A stretch of DNA of 64,000 nt from Eledone cirrhosa (Eukaryota > Mollusca > Cephalopoda > Octopoda > Eledonidae): contig OZ024743.1 of assembly GCA_964016885.1 (NCBI GenBank), positions 161,473,441 through 161,537,440 on the forward strand, written 5' to 3'. A program made the translations under genes and the position numbers. The notes below the pieces were generated by a model. That model searched no databases and was not told where the DNA came from. It saw only the letters and a list, made by a program, of their open reading frames with translations. Shown piece by piece: positions 11,901-23,429 of this stretch (positions within the stretch are counted from its first letter, which is position 1; every line of letters starts with the position of its first letter).

Positions 11901-12965
11901 AGGTATTTCTGCTGACACGATTCTGTCAATGTCTTCTCTGTTTCTTACCATGTCTTCATTTCTTAAGATGACTAACATATGGCAATGTGGAAGTCCTCTT
12001 TTTTGGAACTCAATGACATGAATATGAGCCACCGGCACACCAAGAATGTATCATTCTGTGATATCTTTAATCGTTTCAGAAAGATGAGCCTTAAAAACCC
12101 ATGCAACTAAATCTGGTCTGTTTTCTGCTGCTTCATTTTGATTTAAATTATTTCGAACATCAGGGTATTTAGGGTTGCATGTATAAGTTATAATATCTGG
12201 CTTGCCATATTTGGCAACAATTGTCATAGCATCCTGAAAGTACTGATGCATGTTTCTTGGGCTGCCAGTAAAGGATGATGGCAAAATAACTGGCACCCCA
12301 AGCTTATTACTATCATTTGCTCCTCTCTTTAGAAAATCCATTAATCCATTGTACTCATCTACTCGCAATTGGGCTTGATTGTTCCTCAAGTATTGGAGCT
12401 TGCATCCCTCTACTTTCACATAGGCATCCACTACATACTGCTGAAGTAATCTGCCTCTATATGCTATGCAGTATCTGTAATACTCCTGCATTGTCAGTCT
12501 ATAGCGGATGCGGATCCTACATTCCTCCACATGCTGCATACCACTATGCCGCCCAAATTGACCATGTGGAAACAATAAATGGTAGGACATGGGGTCTAAG
12601 TGGCATGAATTATATGGTTTTTCTAAAGAAGATGCTATTTAGGGTAGATGACAATATCCCTGTGTACAGGTGGTGCACCATCTATCCCCATAAAAACAAC
12701 AGTTATTTCATTGCTAGCTGATAAATTGTAGTGTCTCATATCTGATCCTCTTGTAAATCTTAATCCACAGTTTTGTATGGGACGATTTTCTCTTCTTTCT
12801 CTTTGCTGCTCTTCATGTTCTATGGCATGCAGTTTTGTACACTTCAACATATGGATTACATTCATGCAACACTTCATTTATCATAGCCATTGTGGTGAAC
12901 AGTCATTATTTTGCAGTACTTCCAATCTGTGCTTCACAGCTTCATTTCAGTCAATAATATATAGC
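11900..12965 (-). pseudogene. Helitron Rep domain (HUH nuclease)
   Basis: Rep nicks and joins single strands during rolling-circle transposition. A frame at 12635-12877 reads RFTRGSDMRHYNLSASNEI. One at 12051-12590 reads MSYHLLFPHGQFGRHSGMQH, then YCIAYRGRLLQQYVVDAYVK, RVDEYNGLMDFL, VILPSSFTGSPRNMHQ and DIITYTCNPKYPDV. Downstream, IEFQKRGLPHCHML holds the HUH pair His-Cys-His (codons at 11979-11987). Frameshifts separate these blocks, but each has the family's order and spacing. Confidence 0.87.
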
Positions 12966-12969
12966 TGGT

Positions 12970-13510
12970 CATCATATCATCGTTTTACATTCATTTCTCC
13001 ATGCTGGCATGGGTTAGACAAGTTGTCCTGTTGTGGGCAATGTTTGTGACCATGTCTTGCTTATACAGAACTGATTTTGGCTTGGTTTCTACAGCTGGAT
13101 GCTCTTCCTAATTCCAACCTCATTTACAGTGAGTACTGGGTGCTTTTTGTCATACCTCCATGACCTCTTTACAGTGTGGACTGGGTGCTTTTTGTCATGA
13201 CACCTACACAACAACTTTACAGTGTGGGCTGGGTGCTTTTTACCATGTCACCATGACGACCACTTTATAGTGTTTCAGCCTGTCATCATGGGAGATGTAT
13301 GGGAGGGTGGGATGGGGTAGTGCATACTGTATATATGCTTCAGCTTCGGCCTGTTCCCATGGGAAATTGGGTCTTCTATATTACCGCATAACGCCAGAGA
13401 TCCCGGTCCTGTGTCATCGTCATTGAGAGGTGCAATTGGGCAAAGTCGGCTTTTATCACTTCATCCCAAATCTTCCTGGGTCCCTCCACTTCAAAGCTTC
13501 CATTGACTTT
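12970..13510 (-). repeat. LINE 3' end nested in the Helitron
   Basis: On the minus strand it starts with a LINE C-terminal piece (GRFGMK..IKADFAQLHLS-like, 13380-13510), then the shared tail with repeated 'aaaaagcacccagtcca' modules and GGAAGAGCATCCAGCTGTAG. It ends CCATGCTGGCATGGAGAAATGAATGTAAAACGATGATATGATG. Helitron sequence is continuous on both sides. Confidence 0.85.
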
Positions 13511-14320
13511 GAGCCATATTGTGGTGTATTTTCTGCAGGGTACGGAGGTGTGTTATTATATGTTTGACCCTGAATACGAAAGCAATACAGGCCTCTGCCA
13601 GGTGATAAGGAAAGTTTAACACCAAATGAAGAGAAAGAAAATGCACAGTTGTAATTGGGATGTTTCTGTGGAATGCTTCCTGGCCTCCTTCATAGAGATT
13701 TCGCAGTCTCTCAGGGTATATTTGCAATGGAGGCAGCACAACTTTTCCCTTACTACAACAGTTATAATTTGCATTTCTAAATTTCGAAGCTCAACAATGA
13801 TCACACAAAACATTCATATTACCAATATGAAATTCTTCTACATTACCATTAATATTAATTGTTGGGTAATTTCTTCTACGACGCTCATTATGCATTCTAT
13901 TGTGTGAAATTGAGCAGTTCTTCAGCATTCACGTTTTCTATTCTGAGTCTATGCACATCTCTCTGCTGATCAAGATAATGTGATCATTCATTCTTATGCA
14001 TGTGATCTCACCTTTCTTGTTGCCTAAGCCGATCACACTGTAAATGTAATGCATGTTCTTCTGTAATCATATTATCTCTTCTTTCTTGTTGCCTGAGTCT
14101 TTCTTTCTCCAGCTATTCTTGAAACATATTTTCTCCTTTTTCTGTTGTCTTAATCTAGCTTGCTCTAAAACGACATGTCTCTGTTCTTCATTCATTTCCT
14201 CACTTCTCTGTTGTTGTCTTCTTTCTCTTTCTATTATTTCTTCTTGTTATTCATGTCTGATCCTTGCACTTTATCTGTGCATTCTTTCTTAAACAGCTTG
14301 CAATCGTCTTTCTTTAGCGT
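13510..14320 (-). pseudogene. Helitron protein, N-terminal part
   Basis: The basic leader with repeated RLRQQER-type segments is encoded at about 13930-14320. At 13510-13800 follow a short Cys-rich piece, VLPPLQIYPERLRNLYEGG, a frameshift, and then FSFSSFGVKL and GRGLYCFRVQGQTYNNTPPY with AENTPQYG. The next expected residues (QLYII) are found across the LINE at about 12955, which shows the LINE inserted into an already present Helitron. Confidence 0.8.
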
Positions 14321-15954
14321 AGAAAGAATAGATACATTTTATTAAGGGCTTCTTTGTGCAAATAATAAATGTATGTAATAAATTTCTTAATATAGATATA
14401 TTAGGCACATGTATGAACTGCTAAGTTAAGGGTAAATGTGTATTTGTATATATGTAACAAAATTTGATACTCTTTTCAATAGAGTTATCACATAGATACA
14501 TACACAGCGTTGTGTTCTATGAATCATTATTGTGTGTGTGTGTATATATACATTTATATGTATGAGTTACATATGTATACATTTATATGTATGAGTATAT
14601 AAATGTAAAGGTGCAAACTCACATACACTCATGCACACATACACTCTCATATATACTCACACACATATACTAACACAAACACACAGACATACATTCACAC
14701 AAATAAACACATAGCGTTTCACCACCCTTCCTTCCTCAGTCATCACATAGATTAATGTAATAGTTATTTATGTATGTGTATGCGTAGATGTGTGTGTACT
14801 TCTGTTGTCTGTTTATGTATCTACATGTAGATGTGTGTGTATGCAACTTACGAAAGCATAACATATGTTACGAACGAACGAAACACAAGCAGAATTATGA
14901 TATGATTGCCCAACTAGTCTAAAATTCATGGAGTTGTGAATTTTTCCTCTTTCTTCTGCATCAAAAAACCAGTTGTAGTCACATCCATCTCATCTCTGAT
15001 TGGGATATTTAAGTCTGTCATACTTATTTCTTTTGTTAATCCAACAGTTATAGCACGCTTTAATTGAAACAGTGAACCATGAAACTTTATTAAACAGCCA
15101 ATCAATCAACCTCCATCCAAGTAATTATCTCTTGCTCCCTCTACTTGCTCTAAACACTTTGCTTAATCCTTCTGCCCCAGAACCACAACTATTTGAAACT
15201 TCCTCCATCCCAACCCCTACCCATTGTTTTTCTACAGGTACCAACTTACTGAAATTCAAGCTGAATGTCAAGCACTTCATTAGCCTCAGGGTATGTAGTA
15301 AAGGTCATAGCAAGAGCTAAATGATATTGATATTTAATATTGACTGAATAATATTAATTTTAGGTCTAAGGTTGGTACAGTTAATGTTTATCTGCAACTG
15401 TTGCAGATTGATGAGTGTATGTAAACCATGAGCTGAGAAGGATTGAATGGGAGTCTTTAATATATGTTTTGTGGAGTAAGATATGAGAATGATAAAAGGA
15501 GAGAATAATTGGGTGCATAAAATGGTACACAGTTCAGGTGGGGGATATTAGAGTAAGTACAATGCTAGACTTGCAGTATTTTGTTACATACTTGTACATC
15601 CTAAGTTCATATCCTACCATAGTTGCCTTTGCTTTTTATCCTCCCAGCCTCAATAAAACAAGTATCTGTCCAGTTCAGGCCCAGAAGTCTTTTTGAGGTC
15701 CCAAGCATTTAAAACATTATGGTGCCCCTGCCCCCTATATATAATCTGCAAAAAATATTTTTTGTAGAATGTTAAATACATTTAATTCAAATGAAATAGT
15801 ACTCCTTTCCCCTTGATGCCGCAAGCTTGTGTTTGTTTTGCTTCATGGTTAATCCACATCTTGTCAAGTACCAAAGTCCATTTAATTCCTTACTCTAGCA
15901 CAAAATGTATGGTCTTGTGATTATATTGTATTATTAGGAATACTAGTAAGGTGA

Positions 15955-16165
15955 AAAATGATGGTGGACTGGCAGAATAGTTATAATGTTGGACAAAATG
16001 CTTTGCAGCACTTGTTTAGGCTCTTTACATTCTGAGTTCAAACTTCAACTTTGTCTTTCATCCTTCCGATATCACTAAAATAAAGTACCAACTGGGTTCG
16101 ATTTAATCAACTTTCCCCTTATCCAAATTGTTGGCCTTGTGCCTGAATTAGAAATCTTTATTAGT
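15955..16165 (+). repeat. tRNA-derived SINE (+), diverged
   Basis: The head reads GGTGGACTGGCAGAATAGTT and AAAATGCTTTGCAGCACTTG, followed by GAGTTCAAACTTC, CTTTCATCCTTCCGATATCA, AAATAAAGTACCAACTGGG and GGCCTTGTGCCTGAATTAG. It is a nearly full-length old copy. A weaker relative with the same order lies at about 15545-15700. Confidence 0.8.
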
Positions 16166-16479
16166 AGAAACATGAAATAGAAATGCATTCAAAGTTTAAA
16201 TCCCAATGATAAGTAACAGTAGTTTACTAGATGAATTTAGTCACTTGTAACCTTCTATGAATTTTCTTTATTTTTATTTTTAGTGGTTCGTCAGGAGGAA
16301 AGGTAGTGTCTATGATCCTTTTCAGGTTCTCTGGGGGTGGTAAGACTTGAGAGAAAGAGGAAGATGAATGCTTGTAAAAGCACCAATCAACCATGTTTAA
16401 AATTAAGCAATGAATTAAGTCTACCCAAAGACTCCATTGTGTAGTGTAAACTGACAATACAAAACACCAGAACAAGTCT

Positions 16480-16615
16480 CAACACATCCTCTGAAGGATT
16501 AAAGGCAAATTTGAGCTTGGTGGAATTTGAACACAGAACACAAGTAGCCAGAATAAACACCACAGGTTATTTCATCTGATGCTCTTATACTTTTGCCAAT
16601 TTGCTGACTAGAAAT
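16480..16615 (-). repeat. tRNA-derived SINE (-), partial
   Basis: The remnant reads GGATTAAAGGCAAATTTGAG and GGTGGAATTTGAACACAGAA on the + strand, i.e. the inverted B-box region, then a degenerate tRNA-like head ending TTGCTGAC. Confidence 0.65.
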
Positions 16616-17059
16616 GTGGAGTCTTATGTCAATGTGAAATATCATTATTATGATGGCTAATCCATATTGATAGATTTCTAAGAAAAGGGCATAATGAATT
16701 GTATTTAATTTTACTCTGTTATTAATAATTTATCAAAATCTATAAATATGAAAGTCAAAATCAATCTAGTAGGATTTGAATTTAAAATCTAGAAGGGTGG
16801 AACTAAATATGACAGGATATCTAATCCAGCATTGTATCATGTCTGCCAGCTCCATCAAAACAGAACTACTACTCGTCCTACTAAAAATGTCCTTTAATTC
16901 TCACCCAATGATTTTGAAAGACAGAAGGAAACATTGCAGTTCTTATTAAAGATCCCATAACTCCTTGTGGAGTCGTAGAGGCACCATAATACAGCCTGTC
17001 TAGGCCACTTTTAAACCTGGCAGAGCCCAACCCTCTCCAGGTCTGAACACAGCCCATTT

Positions 17060-17235
17060 TTTTCTATAGAGGAAGAATCGACCCCAGTACTGGACTGGTA
17101 CTTTTTTTATTGACCTCAAAAGGATGAAAGGCAAAGTTGACCATGGTGGGATTTGAACTCAGAGTGCGCAATGAGGTGGGACGAATACTATAAAGCGTTC
17201 TATCCCATGTCTTAACGACTCTGACAATTCACCAC
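17060..17235 (-). repeat. tRNA-derived SINE (-)
   Basis: On the + strand: GAATCGACCCCAGTACTGGA, AAGGATGAAAGGCAAAGTTG, GGTGGGATTTGAACTCAGAG, then GCGTTCTATCCCATGTCTTAACGACTCTGACAATTCACCACC (tRNA-like head). It ends about 170 bp before PKC exon 3. Confidence 0.85.
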
Positions 17236-17404
17236 CTTTAGTTCTTGTTACATTATGCTAAAAAGAAATATGGAATTGTTATAGTTGAAACATCTTTGAT
17301 CATATATATGCTCAATCAAAGTTGATCTGAGGCTAAGCAACAACAATTCTATTGAGCTTTATATGAATGTTGATATTATTATATATCTGTTTGTTTCAAT
17401 TTAG

Positions 17405-17840
<436 letters not shown>

Positions 17841-18523
17841 TGACACAGCTGAGGAGTCACTCACATGAATATATCTAACATAATATATTAAGAAGTGTGA
17901 GATAACTACATGGTAATATAGTTATATGGAGGCTGGAAAGAAATGAAAATAGCATGATCCAATTGATGTGTTAATCTACAGGAAAGACAGATTTCAAGTG
18001 AACTGAGAGAATAGTTAGATATTAAAGGTATCAAGTTGATGTAAGTGAGATGAATATGTTGGTATTAAGATATGATGTGAATGTTGTATATCATTTAAGA
18101 GTATCTCTATTTACTGTGGTGAATTCCAACTCACAAGTGAGATAAGTCCACCACAGAATTGTTGTTAAAATGTGGGCTGGCCTGCATATCGTTTTCTCCA
18201 CATAGAACTTCAGATTGGACTTCTATCCATGTATTACAAACTGAAGTGGGCCTCTGTAGGATTCCAGCAATGTGTACTAATTGTTCGATTAATGGTATAG
18301 CCAACTCATGAAATTCATGTGAGAGATTAAATATTTTTGACATATAATGTTAATGCAGTTCTCAGGGAGATTCAATATGATACAGTGTGATGAGATTAGC
18401 TCTTTGAATTGCAGGTAAGGTACAGTCTAGGTAGCAGGCTTCTAAATAGGTTTTGTCTATCCAATTCCATTCAAGGCTTGGATTGACCTAAGGCTGCAGT
18501 AAATACATTTGCCCAAGATGCCA

Positions 18524-18530
18524 CACACAG

Positions 18531-18563
<33 letters not shown>

Positions 18564-18574
18564 TATATATATAA
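18524..18574. repeat. (CA)n / (TA)n microsatellite
   Basis: The CA array runs about 35 bp and ends in a short TATA run. Confidence 0.95.
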
Positions 18575-18754
18575 CAGGCTTCTGAAATGTCTTTCAAATT
18601 ATATTCAATAAGGCATTGGGAAACCTGAGCCAATGTTATATACAAGCTATAATATGAAACCCAGAACCACATGGTTGCTACCTACATAGCCATGCCTGCA
18701 ACCTGGAATTGCATCATTTTTTGGAGTCTTTCTGCTTTCTACTTCTTTTGACAG

Positions 18755-18846
18755 GATCGGTTGTATTTTGTGATGGAATATGTTAATGGTGGTGATCTTA
18801 TGTACCGAATCCAGCAGGAGGGCAAGTTTAAAGAACCAGTGGCGGT
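18755..18846 (+). CDS. PRKC: Conventional protein kinase C, exon: gatekeeper and lobe hinge
   Basis: The exon gives [20 protein letters not shown] then [11 protein letters not shown], with the last Val codon split 2+1 over the intron (gcg gt|gtaagt). [12 protein letters not shown] is strand beta-5 with gatekeeper Met, the hinge that binds adenine, and helix D. The acceptor is ctacttcttttgacag. Mammalian forms have MYHIQQVGKFKEP here, so the segment is complete. Confidence 0.96.
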
Positions 18847-19059
18847 GTAAGTTGCCTTCAGCTTTTTATCTTGTAATGTTTTTTAATGCCATTGCCACAC
18901 AACTGTATATATAGTCACTATGTCATAACTCTTTCTCTAATGCATCATCATCATATTACTGTAGTGTACTGTTGTGTTACTGTTCTATCACTGTGTTATT
19001 GAGCTGCTGTACTCTTCCGTTGCTATTATAATAATAATGAAAATATTGTGTACAGTGCT

Positions 19060-19460
19060 CAGGTGCACTACACCTCATCAAAAGTGTATGTATAGTACAT
19101 AGGGTAATATACAAACGTCAGGAAAATGAACAGTGCATGAGTCATGATATACACATGTGTGCATGTGTATGGAAGGGGGACACCAGGTGAAGTTTTGGCG
19201 AATTTCGGGAAGCATGAGGGTTTTAAAGGATGCAGTGTCTCGGCAGCTAACAACTGACGCAGGCAGTTTGTTCCATGCTTCAGCAACTCTAAGCGTGAAA
19301 AAATGTTTCCGAAAGTCATGGGAGCTGTGCTGTTTTCTGACTTTGCCTGATAGTGGGGTTTGAAACCATTTAAAAAATGGAAAAGGATGCGTATTGACAT
19401 ACATGTACGTCAATATTATCCTTTTCCATTTTGAGAGGGTTCTAAACCCCACTATCAGGC
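19060..19460 (-). pseudogene. Non-LTR retrotransposon (CR1/Rex-like) extreme C-terminus
   Basis: The minus frame 19078-19452 reads KVRKQHSSHDFRKHFFTLRV then AEAWNKLPASVVSCRDTASF and KTLMLPEIR. The pattern 'R..FF..RV...WN.LP..VV....S..FK..L' is the standard end of CR1-type reverse transcriptase ORFs. The upstream part of the frame is an inverted duplicate of its own sequence (see the palindrome), so this is a rearranged remnant. Confidence 0.65.
19345..19460. repeat. 116-bp near-perfect palindrome
   Basis: The ends are GCCTGATAGTGGGGTTT and AAACCCCACTATCAGGC, exact inverted copies. The inner ATGGAAAAGGAT is mirrored by ATCCTTTTCCAT, and the centre (about 19402) is ACATGTACGT. Only a few mismatches interrupt the arms. 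Confidence 0.9.
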
Positions 19461-19784
19461 TAAAATTTCTTTAGACAAAAATATGGTGAACGCTTCTATT
19501 TCTACTAAACTTCAAACTTCACTCGCTTCAAACTTCACTTATTTGTCATATGAATTTCAGTCCTAGATAGGAAACCTACTTCTGGAATTGTGGTATAGAC
19601 AAATGACAATGAAATTAGCTTTTACCATAACAATCTCTGGGTGATTTTTATGAAAGGTGTGAAGGCACTTCAACTAAAGATAGGCTAATTTAAAGGGGGA
19701 ATAGATAGTTAAATCATTAGTCATCTTGTTTTTACTAGCTACCTATTAAATATAATATAATTGATTTATTACCAATATAAAAAT

Positions 19785-20861
19785 AGATTTTATAAGTGGC
19801 CGATGCTCAGGTGCAATAAGTAGCAAGTGCCCACAGGATACTAGCTCCTATTGCCCAGATGGTTCTATAGAAATAGTGGACACTTTCTGTTACCTGGGTG
19901 ACAAAATCAGCAGTGGTGGAGGGTGCTCTGAAAGTACAGTAGCCAGAGTCAGAACGGGATGGAAAAAGTTCAGAGAGCTTATACCACTGTTGGCCACAAA
20001 AGGTTTCTCTCTCAAAATGAAAGGCAGATTGTATGATGCCTGTATACGAACAGCAATGTTACATAGCAGTGAGACATGGGCATTGCATGCAGAGGACCTG
20101 CGCAGACTGGAAAGGAATGAAGCATGCATGCTCCATTGGATGTGTAATAGTAATATATACACAAACGGCAAAACATAAATGAACTAAGTGAGAACTTAGG
20201 AATAAAAGGGATCAGATGCTGTTTACTTGAGAGAAGACTATGTTGGTATGGTCACATGGTGTGCATGAAAGACGACAGCTGTATAAAAAAGTGCAGGGCA
20301 ATCAAAATTGATGGACGTTACGGAGCAGGTAGACCCAGAAAAACCTGGGACGATTTGATAAATTCCGACCTTACACACTTGCACTTCTCTAAGACAATGT
20401 CACTGGACCGAGATCTTTGGTACTACGTAGTAATACAGAAGACCCGCCTTGCCTATATACAAAGCGAAACCTACAGTCAGTAGGCACCTCTTAACCAAAC
20501 ATACACCCCAACCCACTACCCCTACTCCATCCTCCCACTCCCACCAACACAACCCTTTCTTTGTAAAGTTATGTTGGTACCACAACATCCAGTCCAAAAT
20601 AAATGAGGTCGTGTAGGTGTAACGACAAAAAAAACACACAGTCCACGCTGTAATGTTGCCGTGTAGGTAACACGGTAAAAACCTCCCAGTCCACACTGTA
20701 AATGTGGTTGGTGTTAGGAAGGACATCCAGCCATAGAAAACCTGCCAGATAGTCCTATACGAGCGAGACACAGTCACCCGACCAATCTTGCCTTAAGTGG
20801 GACAACTCCCATCTAACCCATGCTTGCATGGAAGATAGACGTTAAACGATGATGATGATGA
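19785..20861 (+). pseudogene. RTE-like LINE 3' end and tail, 5'-truncated
   Basis: It begins inside the PHD-like finger (GRCSGAISS equivalent) and reads through MDTFCYLGDKISSGGGCSES, WKKFRELIPLLATKGFSLKM, GRLYDACIRTAMLHSSETWA and ERNEACMLHWMCNSN. A frameshift near 20160 breaks it. Then YGHMVCMKDDS-type sequence and GAGRPRKTWDDLINSDLTHL finish the ORF at about 20480. The remaining 380 bp is the common tail, ending GTTAAACGATGATGATGATG. It is close to the copy at 21421. Confidence 0.9.
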
Positions 20862-20886
20862 TAAACATTATTTATTTATTTTTCAG

Positions 20887-20949
20887 ATTTTATGCAGCAG
20901 AAATTGCAATAGGCCTTTTTTACCTTCATCATCAAGGTATAGTTTACAG
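20887..20949 (+). CDS. PRKC: Conventional protein kinase C, exon: helix E to start of catalytic loop
   Basis: A 63-bp exon (acceptor tatttatttttcag, donor CAG|gtgagg). It completes the split Val and gives FYAAEIAIGLFYLHHQGIVY plus two bases of the Arg of YRD. This is helix E and the run-up to the catalytic loop (mammalian FFLHKRGIIYRD). Both flanking introns are phase 2, which keeps the frame. Confidence 0.96.
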
Positions 20950-21393
20950 GTGAGGTAAAAATTATATACATGTGTCTTATTATGATAGTTTTGTTTTGTA
21001 AGAAATACTTGTTCTGATATTAAGGATTTACACTGACTTATTAGTTCTCAATTTTATAAGATCAAACCTATAATTTTGTGTACACCATGATGATTGTCAT
21101 GGTATGTTTGAGATAAGTATTAAGCTCTTTACTTGCTTGGCTCTACCTAGTATGAGCCACACCTACTTCAGATATGAATATTTTATAATAGAAAAATGAA
21201 TACTGATTTTATATACCTCCACAATTCATTTGCAAATACTCATATTTACTGAATCATTCTATTTATGCAGTATGATAATAGGAATAAAATATGAATGTAT
21301 TCTTAACTATTTTTTATCATTATTTAAGTGAAATCACCATAATATTATACTTACTGCATTATCAACACACAGCCTTCTGTTCCTGATACTCTC

Positions 21394-22779
21394 TTGTATA
21401 CCATCTCTTATTATAATCTATTTATCAATCTGGAACGGTGGGACACCATGGTCACCCGGATAGTAAACCAAGTCATACAGAATGGAGTTGTTCCAAAGGA
21501 CTGGCGTAGCAGCATCATCATTAACTGCTACAAGGGTAAAGGAGATGCCATAGATAGGAGTAACTATAGAGGCATTAAATTAATCGACCAGGTCATGAAG
21601 GTCACGGAAAAAGTAATAGCGCAACTAATCAGAGAGAGAATTGATCTAGATGAAATGCAATTCGGTTTTGTGTCAGGCAAAAGTACCACAGACGCTCTTT
21701 TCATTGTACAACAACTACAGGAGAAGTACCTAGCTAAAAGTAAACCCCTATACTTAGCTTTTGTTGACTTGGAGAAAGCCTTCGACAGAGTCCCCCGTTC
21801 CATTATCTGGTGGGCTCTTAGAAAACTAGGTGTTGACGAATGGCTTGTGAGAGCTATACAAGCCATGTATAAAGAAACAGTCAGCAAGGTTAGAATTAAC
21901 AACGAATATAGTGAAGAGTTTAGTGTAAAAGTTGGTGTTCATCAGGGCTCTGTTCTTAGCCCCCTACTATTTATTATTGCCCTTCAGGCTATAACAGTGG
22001 AGTTCAAGACCGGCTGCCCATGGGAACTCCTATACGCAGATGATCTAACGCTCATAGCTGAATCAATGGCCGAGCTAGAGAAGAAATTCCAAACATGGAA
22101 GCACGGCCTAGAATCAAAAGGCCTTAAAATTAACCTGGCTAAGACTAAAGTTCTAGTTTGTAGGAAAGAAAATAAGGCGCCGGTCCCTAACGGGAAAAGG
22201 CCATGCTCAGTGTGTAGGAAAGGCGTAGGTAGAAACTCCATTTTATGTCCCAAATGCAAAGTATGGGTGCATAAAAGATGTAGTGGGATCACAGGTAAGC
22301 TAACTAAGAACATAGATTTTACATGTGGCCGGTGCTCTGGTGCAATAAGTAGCAGCAAGTGCCCACAAAATACTAGCTCTTTCAATTGCGCAGAGGGTTC
22401 TATAGAAATAGTGGACAGCTTCCGTTACCTGGGTGACAAAATCAGCAGTGGGGGAGGGTGCTCTGAAAGTACAGTAGCTACAGTCAGAACTGGATGGAAA
22501 AAGTTCAGAGAGCTTATACCACTATTAGCCGCTAAAGGGTTCTCCCTAAAAATGAAAGGCAGGTTGTATGATGCCTGCATACGAACAGCAATGTTACATG
22601 GCAGTGAGACCTGGGCATTGTGTGCAGAGGATATACGCAGACTAGAGAGGAACGAAGCTTGCATGCTCCGCTGGATGTGTAATAGTAATATACGTGAACG
22701 GCAAAGTATAAACGAACTAAGGAAAAAATTAGAAATAAGAGAGATCAGATGTTGTTTACTCGAGAGAAGGCTACGTTGA
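21394..22779 (+). pseudogene. LINE reverse transcriptase with C-terminal PHD-like zinc finger
   Basis: The 461-codon frame holds reverse transcriptase blocks in order: LAFVDLEKAFDRVPR (motif A, residues 121-135), GVHQGSVLSPLLF (181-193) and YADD (214-217). Behind them lies a C4HC3 finger: Cys 271, 274, 285, 288, His 293, Cys 296, 311, 314, with Trp 291 as in PHD fingers. Then comes the C-terminal domain (SFRYLGDKISSGGGCSES, GRLYDACIRTAMLHGSETWA, ERNEACMLRWMCNSNIRERQ). The TGA at 22777 replaces the Trp seen in related copies; in-frame sequence continues as YGHMMRMKDDN to GRPRKTWDEL, with another stop before LDRDLWRYSV. The first ~11 residues are host intron. The copy is not functional as it stands. 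Confidence 0.9.
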
Positions 22780-23359
22780 TATGGTCACATGATGCGCATG
22801 AAAGACGACAACTGTATAACAAAGTGCAAGGCAATAAAGATAGACGGTAGCCACGGAGTAGGCAGACCCAGAAAAACCTGGGACGAGCTGATAAATTCCG
22901 ACTTCACACACTTACACCTCTCCAAGACAATGTAACTGGACCGAGACCTTTGGCGGTACTCAGTAATAGAGAAGACCCGCCTTACCTAAATACAAAGTAA
23001 AACCTACTACAGTCAGTAGGCATCTCTAACAAAATACACCCCCACCCCATCCACACCGCCCCTTTCAATGTAAAGTTATGTTGGTGCCACAACATCCAGG
23101 CCAAAACAAATGAGATCGTGTAGGTGTCACGACAAAAAAAACATACAGTCCACGCTGTAATGTGGCTGTGTAGGCAACACGGTAAAAACCTCCCAGCCCC
23201 ACACTGTAAATGTGGTTGGTGTTAGGAAGGGCATCCAGCTGTAGAAAACCCGCCAGACAGTCCTATGCGAGCAAGACAATCACTCTTGCCTCAAGTGGGA
23301 AAACTCCCGTCCAAACCCATGCAAGCGTGGAACACGGACGTTAAACGATGATGATGATA
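21421..23359 (+). mobile_element. RTE-like LINE, 5'-truncated, with reverse transcriptase and PHD-like finger
   Basis: This is the best-preserved LINE in the window. It lacks the endonuclease and 5' end, has the reverse transcriptase ORF to 22779, and a non-coding 3' tail (about 22990-23359). The tail contains GGTTGGTGTTAGGAAGGGCA, TCCAGCTGTAGAAA and GTTAAACGATGATGATGAT. The truncated 5' end is typical of incomplete reverse transcription. It lies in the same orientation as the PKC gene. Confidence 0.92.
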
Positions 23360-23429
23360 TATCTCTCTTTCTTTCTCCCCCTCTATCTATATATATCTTC
23401 AATCTATCTCATTTCAAGTTATATCAACA

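Larger units (their letters stand above)
9985..14320 (-). mobile_element. Helitron, decayed, with nested LINE insertion
   Basis: The minus strand carries, in order from 14320 downward, all parts of a Helitron RepHel protein. First comes an R/Q/E-rich leader (for example HALHLQCDRLRQQER), then the N-terminal domain with VLPPLQIYPERLRNLYEGG and NYNCAFSFSS then GLYCFRVQGQ, then the Rep domain and a PIF1-like helicase. Many stops and frameshifts break it, and the helicase middle is deleted. A LINE 3' end sits inside at about 12970-13510. I could not place the 3' CTRR/hairpin end, so the borders are approximate. Confidence 0.88.
6269..17404 (+). other. PKC intron 2 (11.1 kb)
   Basis: This GT-AG intron is largely transposon-derived: LINE remnant and tail (6700-8145), minisatellite (8991-9074), MITE (9283-9500), SINE (9700-9845), Helitron (9985-14320) and SINE copies between 15545 and 17235. 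The stretches 7150-7640, 8150-8990, 14330-14950 (simple repeats) and 15000-15540 show nothing I can name. Confidence 0.85.
18847..20886 (+). other. PKC intron 4
   Basis: A 2.0-kb GT-AG intron, phase 2. It holds a CR1/Rex-like LINE end with a palindrome (19060-19460), about 300 bp with nothing recognised (19465-19780), and an RTE-like LINE 3' end with tail (19785-20861) that ends 25 bp before exon 5. Confidence 0.85.

Noticed and set aside
15072..15320. 82-codon frame on the + strand
   Set aside because: No recognisable domain, no splice context, lies in intron 2; likely chance.
16227..16475. 82-codon minus-strand frame with PPPENLKRIIDTTFPPDEP
   Set aside because: I could not connect it to a family; it overlaps the edge of a SINE and has no supporting context.
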